From Mycolicibacterium brisbanense (GTDB lineage Bacteria > Actinomycetota > Actinomycetes > Mycobacteriales > Mycobacteriaceae): a stretch of DNA of 64,000 bases. The position numbers and the translations under genes were made by a program. The notes beneath the pieces were generated by a model, which did not search any database, had not been told where the DNA came from, and saw only the letters and a list, made by a program, of their open reading frames with translations. The stretch lies in the NCBI RefSeq assembly GCF_001570425.1, contig NZ_BCSX01000024.1:248001-312000 (forward strand), read 5' to 3'. Positions 58,914-64,000 of the stretch are shown here, piece by piece (position 1 is the stretch's first letter; each line of letters begins with the position of its first letter).

Positions 58914-59372
58914 ATGCAACTCACCCGGTTCACCGACCTGGGCCTGCGCACGCTGATGCTGCTGGCCTCGGCGGAGTCGGCCGGCCGCCGGGTCACCACG
59001 CGCACCATCGCGGTGAGCGCCAACGCGTCCGAACATCACGTCGCCAAGGCCGTATCGAGGCTGGCGGAGCTCGGCATGGTGCACGCCCGGCGTGGCCGGG
59101 TCGGGGGCCTGGTGCTGACCGAGGCGGGCCGTACGGCATCGATCGGCGCGCTGGTACGTGAACTCGAAGGCGACCGCGAGGTCATCGAATGCGGCGGCGA
59201 CAACCCGTGCCCGTTGATCGCCGCATGCCGGCTGCGCCGCGCGCTGGCCGAGGCCAAAGCGGCGTTCTACGCCGAACTCGACCGCTACACGGTCGCCGAT
59301 CTGTCTGGAGGCATCGGCTTTTCGGCCGGCCTCCCGATTGTTCTGCAACTCACCGGAGAAAGGACCCAATGA
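58914..59372 (+). CDS. nsrR: Rrf2-family NO-sensing repressor NsrR
   Basis: 152 residues. The winged-helix DNA-binding part begins MQLTRFTDLGLRTLMLLA with recognition segment ANASEHHVAKAVSRLAELG. Three cysteines at 93, 99 and 105 (C-X5-C-X5-C, within ECGGDNPCPLIAAC) match the [4Fe-4S] ligands of Streptomyces NsrR. NO destroys the cluster and relieves repression. The stop overlaps the hmp start (ATGATG), so the two are one unit. This fits NsrR better than IscR or RsrR. Confidence 0.93.
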   Translation: MQLTRFTDLGLRTLMLLASAESAGRRVTTRTIAVSANASEHHVAKAVSRLAELGMVHARRGRVGGLVLTEAGRTASIGALVRELEGDREVIECGGDNPCPLIAACRLRRALAEAKAAFYAELDRYTVADLSGGIGFSAGLPIVLQLTGERTQ

Positions 59373-60607
59373 TGACCGTCACCACGCCCGAACCCTCAGC
59401 CGTAAGGGTCGAGCTCGAGCCGCACCACGCCGAGATCGTCACGGCGACACTGCCGCTGATCGGTGCCCACATCGACGAGATCACCACGGAGTTCTACCGC
59501 CGGCTGTTCGGCAGCCATCCGGCGCTGTTGCGCAACTTGTTCAACCGCGGCAACCAGGCGCAGGGATCGCAGCAGCGCGCGCTGGCCGCGTCGATCGCGA
59601 CGTTCGCCACACATCTGGTCGACCCGGCGCTGCCGCATCCGGCCGAACTGCTGTCGCGGATCGGGCACAAGCACGCGTCGCTGGGTGTGACCGCCGACCT
59701 GTACCCGGTAGTCCACGAGAATCTGTTCGCGGCGATCGTCGACGTGCTGGGCGCCGAGACGGTGACGGCCGAGGTGGCCGAAGCCTGGGACCGCGTGTAC
59801 TGGATCATGGCCGACACGCTCATCGAGCTGGAGAACGGGCTTTACTCCGACGCGGGTGTCGAGTCCGGGAACGTGTTCCGCCGGCTGCGGGTGGTCTCGC
59901 GCGTCGACGACCCGTCGGGCGCCGTGCTTGTCACGGTCCGCTCCGATGCGCCCGTGAATTTCCTTCCAGGACAATATGTTTCGGTGGGTGTGACGCTGCC
60001 CGACGGCGCCCGTCAGCTGCGGCAGTACAGCCTCGTCAACGACGCCGGAACCACCGATCTGACCTTCGCGGTGAAGCCGGTCGACGGGACCTCGGCCCAG
60101 CCCGCAGGTGAGGTGTCGAACTGGATTCGCGCCAACCTGTGCGTCGGAGATCTGCTCGACGTCACCGTACCGTTCGGCGACCTGCATGCGTCCGGTGCCG
60201 AGGGCAAGGCGCTGGTGCTGATCTCGGCGGGCATCGGCATCACCCTGATGATCGGGATCCTTGAGCACGTCGCCGCCGAGCGGCCGGAGACCCACGTGCG
60301 GGTGCTGCACGCGGATCGCAGCGACACCAGTCATCCGCTGCGGGAACGCCAGCACGAGCTGGTCGAGGCATTGCCCAACGCCGTCCTCGACGTCTGGTAC
60401 GAGGACGGCATCACCGCGGGCACCCCCGGCGTGCACCCGGGCCTGCTGAACCTGGCGGGTATCGAACTGCCGGCGGACGCCGAGATCTACCTGTGCGGTG
60501 GCGCGGGCTTCGTCGCGGCCGTACGGAGCCAGCTGAGCGAGCGGGGGATCGGCCTTGAGCGGGTGCACTGCGAGTTGTTCGCGCCCAACGATTGGCTGCT
60601 CGACTGA
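59372..60607 (+). CDS. hmp: flavohaemoprotein NO dioxygenase Hmp
   Basis: 411 residues. The globin domain (about 1-140) has ELEPHHAEIVTATLPLIG and the proximal haem His in LLSRIGHKHASLG near 91. The FAD-binding domain (about 150-250) has GQYVSVGVTLPDG and RQYSLVNDAG; the NAD-binding domain has LISAGIGITLMIGILEHV near 290 and IYLCGGAGFV near 374. It turns NO and O2 into nitrate. AAAGGA lies before the paired ATGs (59369, 59372). Co-transcribed with and controlled by NsrR. Confidence 0.95.
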   Translation: MTVTTPEPSAVRVELEPHHAEIVTATLPLIGAHIDEITTEFYRRLFGSHPALLRNLFNRGNQAQGSQQRALAASIATFATHLVDPALPHPAELLSRIGHKHASLGVTADLYPVVHENLFAAIVDVLGAETVTAEVAEAWDRVYWIMADTLIELENGLYSDAGVESGNVFRRLRVVSRVDDPSGAVLVTVRSDAPVNFLPGQYVSVGVTLPDGARQLRQYSLVNDAGTTDLTFAVKPVDGTSAQPAGEVSNWIRANLCVGDLLDVTVPFGDLHASGAEGKALVLISAGIGITLMIGILEHVAAERPETHVRVLHADRSDTSHPLRERQHELVEALPNAVLDVWYEDGITAGTPGVHPGLLNLAGIELPADAEIYLCGGAGFVAAVRSQLSERGIGLERVHCELFAPNDWLLD

Positions 60608-60625
60608 CCGCCGGCGCCGAAAAAG

Positions 60626-60678
60626 CCTCCCGGCAGCCGTGTTGACCAGCGGTTTGGTGCGGCTGCCGGGGAGGCTGT
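60626..60678. terminator. hairpin downstream of hmp
   Basis: AGCCTCCCGGCAGCCG (60626-60641) pairs with CGGCTGCCGGGGAGGCT (60662-60678), 16 pairs with one bulged base, around a 20-base loop. It lies about 20 bases after the hmp stop and before the tRNA genes. The A-run at 60622-60626 would give a U-tract in the other direction. Confidence 0.75.
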
Positions 60679-60725
60679 ACCCTCTTTAAGGCCCACGGCT
60701 TACAGCCGCGGGCCGAAGTAGGTAG

Positions 60726-60798
60726 GCCCCCTTAGCTCAGTCGGCAGAGCGTTTCCATGGTAAGGAAAAGGTCAACGGTTCGATTCCGTTAGGGGGCT
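60726..60798 (+). tRNA. tRNA-Thr (GGU anticodon)
   Basis: The 73-base cloverleaf has acceptor GCCCCCT/AGGGGGC, D-arm GCTC/GAGC, anticodon stem TTTCC/GGAAA with loop ATGGTAA (anticodon GGT), and T-arm AACGG/CCGTT with TTCGATT loop. Discriminator U, no encoded CCA. Followed by a tRNA-Met. Confidence 0.95.
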
Positions 60799-60831
60799 CG
60801 GTGGTCGCGGAGCGATGCCCGTGCCTATCGG

Positions 60832-60905
60832 GGCGGTGTAGCTCAGCTGGTTAGAGCGCACGACTCATAATCGTGAGGTCGGGGGATCGAGCCCCCCCAC
60901 CGCTA
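60832..60905 (+). tRNA. tRNA-Met (CAU anticodon), elongator type
   Basis: 74 bases. Acceptor GGCGGTG/CACCGCT (first pair G-U), D-arm GCTC/GAGC, anticodon stem ACGA/TCGT with loop CTCATAA (anticodon CAT), and G/C-rich T-arm GGGGG/CCCCC. No three G-C pairs as in initiator tRNA, so elongator tRNA-Met. 35 bases before rpmG. Confidence 0.92.
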
Positions 60906-60940
60906 CAGGGACAAGTAAGACGTGAAAGAGGGCAGCTGAC

Positions 60941-61108
60941 GTGGCGTCGAGTACGGACGTTCGGCCGAAGATCACTTTGGCCTGCGAGGTGTGCAAGCAC
61001 CGTAATTACATCACCAAGAAGAACCGCCGCAACGACCCCGACCGGCTGGAAATCAAGAAGTTCTGCCCGAACTGCGGACACCACCAGCCGCACAAAGAGT
61101 CGCGGTAG
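60941..61108 (+). CDS. rpmG: 50S ribosomal protein L33 (zinc-binding form)
   Basis: 55 residues, GTG start. It contains [16 protein letters not shown] and [13 protein letters not shown]: two CxxC pairs make this the C+ form of bL33, which is replaced by C- forms under zinc limitation in mycobacteria. Zinc-type proteins are the usual ones near hadABC. GAGGGCAG precedes the GTG. Intact. Confidence 0.95.
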   Translation: MASSTDVRPKITLACEVCKHRNYITKKNRRNDPDRLEIKKFCPNCGHHQPHKESR

Positions 61109-61118
61109 CCCAACGCTC

Positions 61119-61595
61119 GTGGCTCTATCGTCGAAGCTCGTCGGGAAGCATTTTCGTTATCCCGAGCACTACGAGGTCGGTCGCGAGAAAATTCGGGAGC
61201 ACGCGCTCGCCGTCAAGAACGACGAAGCGTACTTTCACGACGAGAAGGCCGCGGCTGAACTTGGGCACACCAAGCTGCCTGCGGCGCTGACCTTCATCTG
61301 CATTTTCGGCTACCAGGCGCAATTGGCGTTCTTGAACGACGCCAAGATCGCCGTCGAGGACGCCCAGATCGTCCAGGTCGACCAGGCATTGAAGTTCCTC
61401 AAGCCGATCTTCGCGGGTGACAAGCTCTACGCGGATGTCTACGTGGACTCGGTTCGGCAGGCGCACGGCACCGATCTCATCGTGTTCAAGACCATCATCA
61501 CCGATGACGCCGGTGACGTTGTGCAGGAGACCTTTACGGCCCTTGCGGGCCGCACGGGCGAAGATGGAGAGGGCTTTACTGATGGCGCTGCGTGA
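61119..61595 (+). CDS. hadA: (3R)-hydroxyacyl-ACP dehydratase subunit HadA
   Basis: 158 residues, the M. tuberculosis HadA size. Single hot-dog domain (FRYPEHYEVGREKIREHALAV; LGHTKLPAALTFICIFGYQA; QALKFLKPIFAGDKL). It lacks the catalytic dyad and pairs with HadB, shaping the acyl channel for medium-length FAS-II substrates. GTG 61119 lies ten bases after rpmG. Its end overlaps hadB by 14 bases. Confidence 0.95.
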   Translation: MALSSKLVGKHFRYPEHYEVGREKIREHALAVKNDEAYFHDEKAAAELGHTKLPAALTFICIFGYQAQLAFLNDAKIAVEDAQIVQVDQALKFLKPIFAGDKLYADVYVDSVRQAHGTDLIVFKTIITDDAGDVVQETFTALAGRTGEDGEGFTDGAA

Positions 61596-62010
61596 GTTCA
61601 GTTCGGTCAAGGTCGGGGACACGCTTCCGGAGAAGGTCATCCCGTTGACCCGTAGTGACCTGGTCAACTACGCGGGTGTTTCCGGCGACCTGAACCCGAT
61701 CCACTGGGACGACGAGATCGCCAAGCAGGTCGGCCTCGACACCGCGATCGCGCACGGCATGCTCACCATGGGCCTCGGCGGCGGCTACGTCACCTCCTGG
61801 GTCGGCGATCCCGCCGCGGTGAAGGAGTACAACGTCCGGTTCACCGCAGTGGTACCGGTGCCCAACGACGGCGTCGGCGCGGAGATCGTCTTCAACGGCC
61901 GGATCAAGTCCGTCGACCCCGAGGACAAGCTGGTCACCATCGCCATCTCGGCCACCACCGGCGGGAAGAAGATCTTCGGGCGCGCTGTCGCCACCGCACA
62001 ACTGGCTTAG
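61582..62010 (+). CDS. hadB: (3R)-hydroxyacyl-ACP dehydratase catalytic subunit HadB
   Basis: 142 residues. The hydratase-2 motif YAGVSGDLNPIHWDDEIAKQVG near 33-54 holds the catalytic Asp and His; AHGMLTMGLGGGYV is the acyl-binding helix. HadB forms HadAB and HadBC dehydratases in meromycolate extension. Start set by ATG 61582 that overlaps hadA. Intact. Confidence 0.96.
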   Translation: MALREFSSVKVGDTLPEKVIPLTRSDLVNYAGVSGDLNPIHWDDEIAKQVGLDTAIAHGMLTMGLGGGYVTSWVGDPAAVKEYNVRFTAVVPVPNDGVGAEIVFNGRIKSVDPEDKLVTIAISATTGGKKIFGRAVATAQLA

Positions 62011-62023
62011 GGAGGTTGGGGGC

Positions 62024-62533
62024 ATGGCTCTCAAGACCGATATCCGCGGCATGGTCTGGAAATACCCGGACCCGTTCCTGATCGGCCGTGAGCAGATCCG
62101 CCAGTACGCCAAGGCGGTGAAGGCCTTCGACCCGGCCAGTCACGACGAGGCGGCCGCGGCCGAACTGGGTCACGACGCACTGGTCGCACCGCTGACCTTC
62201 GCCTCGACTCTTGCGCTTCTGGTTCAGCAGCATTTCTTCAAGCACGTCGACGTCGGCATGGAGACCATGCAGATCGTCCAGGTGGATCAGAAGTTCGTCT
62301 ACCGCAGGCCGCTCAAGGCCGGCGACCAGCTGCACGCCGTCATGGAGATCAAATCGGTCGACGAACGGTTCGGCGCGGACATCGTCGTCACCCACAACGT
62401 CTGCACCGACGACGACGGTGAGATCGTGCTGGAGGCCTTCACGACGATGATGGGTCACGAAGGCGACCATTCCATCCAGGTCAAGTGGGATCCGGAAACC
62501 GGCCAGGTCATCCGCAAGGCAGTCGGGGAATAG
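62024..62533 (+). CDS. hadC: (3R)-hydroxyacyl-ACP dehydratase subunit HadC
   Basis: 169 residues of the HadA-like fold (WKYPDPFLIGREQIRQYAKAV; LGHDALVAPLTFASTLALLV; VYRRPLKAGDQLHAVM). It pairs with HadB for longer meromycolate intermediates and is dispensable in some mycobacteria. GGGAGG lies eight bases before ATG 62024, 13 bases after hadB. Last gene of hadABC. Confidence 0.95.
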   Translation: MALKTDIRGMVWKYPDPFLIGREQIRQYAKAVKAFDPASHDEAAAAELGHDALVAPLTFASTLALLVQQHFFKHVDVGMETMQIVQVDQKFVYRRPLKAGDQLHAVMEIKSVDERFGADIVVTHNVCTDDDGEIVLEAFTTMMGHEGDHSIQVKWDPETGQVIRKAVGE

Positions 62534-62708
62534 CCGGGTGGCCGACGCGATTGGTGGTTGATACCCACGCCGGGGTACACTCGGCTCTCGGGGTTTTTCC
62601 CATTTCAGCGCGCTGTCCGTCGGCTTGATCGAGCGAACGGGGAGCGCGCGAATTGTGTGAGCCCCGGACGAAAGACGTGATGACGAGGTAAAACCTTGCC
62701 ATCGCTGA

Positions 62709-62781
<73 letters not shown>

Positions 62782-62849
62782 CTCAACTGAATATTCGACA
62801 AGGTGTGGACACTGGAAGGTGACCACGCAACCAGGATGAAAGGCATGCG

Positions 62850-63302
62850 GTGAGCGACGAGCGCGAAGGTGCCGGCTCCGCAGACGACACTGGGACCGAC
62901 GCCCATGGCTCCGGCGACAACCACGGTCAGACCGCGGTTGTGACCAGGCCGCTGCGCCCGACCGGTAAGCGGTCCCGCCGTGGAGTGCCCAGCGAGGCTG
63001 AGGGCGACGAGACCGACAGCGGTGAGGACACCGCCGAGTCGAAGGATGCCGCCAAGAACGGCTCCGGCAAGGCCAAGAAGACCAAGAAGGCTGCCGGCGG
63101 GCCGTCGCGCAATCCGATCATGTTCGTCATCAACTACCTCAAGCAGGTTGTTGCCGAACTTCGGAAGGTGATCTGGCCCAACCGCAAGCAGATGGTCAGC
63201 TACACCTCGGTGGTGCTGGTCTTCCTGGCGTTCATGGTCGCGCTGATTTCAGGTGTGGACCTGGGCCTGGCGCGGCTGGTGTCGCTGGTGTTCGGCACCT
63301 GA
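62850..63302 (+). CDS. secE: preprotein translocase subunit SecE
   Basis: 150 residues, longer than E. coli's 127 with a different layout: an N-terminal 85-residue charged, disordered region (Asp/Gly, then Lys-rich [11 protein letters not shown]) and one C-terminal transmembrane helix ([18 protein letters not shown]). The conserved cytosolic amphipathic helix reads [20 protein letters not shown]. Long N-termini are normal in mycobacteria. Followed by nusG, the standard secE-nusG pair. Confidence 0.94.
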   Translation: MSDEREGAGSADDTGTDAHGSGDNHGQTAVVTRPLRPTGKRSRRGVPSEAEGDETDSGEDTAESKDAAKNGSGKAKKTKKAAGGPSRNPIMFVINYLKQVVAELRKVIWPNRKQMVSYTSVVLVFLAFMVALISGVDLGLARLVSLVFGT

Positions 63303-63329
63303 CCCGGAATTTGAGAGAGGACTGACAAC

Positions 63330-64000
63330 GTGACCACGTTCGACGGCGACGAGACGTTCGCCGACGAGACCGTCAGTGTCGAAGACGGTGGAGATGCCGT
63401 TGTGGCGGAGACCGTCGACGAAACAGTCGAAGAGACCACGGGTGGTGAGGACACCGCCGACGGCGACGCCGAGGAGGCTGTCGCCGACGAAGAGCCTGCG
63501 GCCGACGAGGACGCTCCGGCTGCCGAGGAAGCTCCCGCGGCCGACGAAGACGAAGACCCGGCTGTCGCACTCAAGAAGGACCTGCGTCTGCGGCCCGGCG
63601 ACTGGTACGTGATCCACTCTTACGCCGGTTACGAGAACAAGGTGAAGGCCAACCTCGAGACCCGCGTTCAGAACCTCGACGTCGGCGACTACATCTTCCA
63701 GGTGGAAGTGCCCACCGAAGAGGTCACCGAGATCAAGAACGGCCAGCGCAAGCAGGTCAACCGCAAGGTGCTGCCGGGCTACATCCTGGTGCGCATGGAA
63801 CTCAACGACGAGTCGTGGGGCGCGGTGCGCAACACCCCGGGTGTCACGGGCTTCGTCGGTGCCACCTCGCGGCCGTCCCCGCTGGCGCTCGACGACGTCG
63901 TGAAGTTCCTGCTGCCGCAGGGTGCCGCCAAGAAGGCCGCGGCCGGCAAGGCACCCGCTGCTGCTGCCGCCGCCTCCACCGAGGCCACGCTGGAGCGTCC
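63330..64000 (+). CDS. nusG: transcription antitermination factor NusG, 5' part
   Basis: The gene runs off the right edge; 223 codons are visible from GTG 63330 (GAGAGAGGA upstream). An acidic N-terminal extension of about 85 residues, rich in Asp, Glu, Val and Ala, precedes the NGN domain ([42 protein letters not shown]). After it comes an Ala/Lys-rich linker ([18 protein letters not shown]) before the KOW domain, which is not seen. Long N-extensions are seen in actinobacterial NusG. It binds RNA polymerase and Rho or ribosome. Confidence 0.95.
   Translation, partial: MTTFDGDETFADETVSVEDGGDAVVAETVDETVEETTGGEDTADGDAEEAVADEEPAADEDAPAAEEAPAADEDEDPAVALKKDLRLRPGDWYVIHSYAGYENKVKANLETRVQNLDVGDYIFQVEVPTEEVTEIKNGQRKQVNRKVLPGYILVRMELNDESWGAVRNTPGVTGFVGATSRPSPLALDDVVKFLLPQGAAKKAAAGKAPAAAAAASTEATLER

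Noticed and set aside
60832..60905. Initiator tRNA-fMet
   Set aside because: The anticodon stem lacks the three consecutive G-C pairs of initiator tRNA, and the acceptor pairs at its first position; it is an elongator tRNA-Met.

Overview
The window is chromosomal DNA from a rapidly growing, high-GC mycobacterium (Mycolicibacterium, M. smegmatis-like). The signs are hadABC between rpmG and secE-nusG, two mycolic-acid SAM methyltransferases beside a KasA-like protein, an Arr rifampicin ADP-ribosyltransferase, F420-type and DUF7159 families, a Phd/Doc-type module, recCBD, and several leaderless promoters with a TANNNT -10. No rRNA, CRISPR array, insertion sequence or prophage was seen.

Layout. 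0-6 kb: galactose use (alpha-galactosidase 3' end, sodium symporter, galT-galK, a zinc dehydrogenase). 6-10 kb: a NYN nuclease and a lipid block of a KAS-like protein lacking its catalytic cysteine plus two cyclopropane/mycolic-acid synthases. 10-16.3 kb: mixed housekeeping and stress genes, including arr behind a 20-bp rifamycin-associated element, a deazaflavin reductase, a Mut7-C RNase-like protein and a sensor Ser/Thr kinase. 16.5-24.1 kb: an accessory stretch with a PLD-helicase-DUF3427 protein, a GIY-YIG nuclease, an HNH nuclease and a gene remnant; this is the most defence-like part. 24-34 kb: DUF1906 protein, OPT transporter, a frameshifted cation exchanger, a 39-aa zinc protein, an ADP-ribosylglycohydrolase/phosphatase fusion divergent from an NrtR-like Nudix regulator, MscS, a frameshifted LuxR protein, a metallophosphatase and a GNAT enzyme. 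34-44 kb: prfC, a Doc/antitoxin pair whose Doc lacks the Fic-motif histidine, a lipoprotein, an L,D-transpeptidase cluster, a TetR/SDR pair with two operators, and a DUF7159 protein. 43.7-54.2 kb: zwf, recC-recB-recD and cynS. 54.2-55.2 kb: a DUF559 gene boxed by two 60-bp near-identical quasi-palindromes. 55-60.6 kb: crotonase, two proteins of unknown role, a glyoxalase II-like hydrolase and an nsrR-hmp nitric-oxide operon. 60.7-64 kb: conserved core with three tRNAs, rpmG, hadABC, secE and the start of nusG.

How genes work together. Galactose released by the alpha-galactosidase could be imported by the symporter and enter the Leloir pathway through galK and galT. NsrR probably senses NO with a [4Fe-4S] cluster and controls itself and Hmp from a dyad over its own leaderless promoter. 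RecBCD repairs double-strand ends. HadABC dehydrates FAS-II intermediates for mycolic acids, which the methyltransferases at 8-10 kb could modify. The ADP-ribosylglycohydrolase and its divergent NrtR-like regulator look like one ADP-ribose/NAD-responsive unit.

The strongest candidates for undescribed biology are the palindrome-boxed DUF559 cassette, the helicase/GIY-YIG/HNH cluster, the ARH-phosphatase fusion with its regulator, and pseudoenzyme-like proteins (Asp-for-Cys KAS, Tyr-for-His Doc, DUF2235-like protein without its serine).
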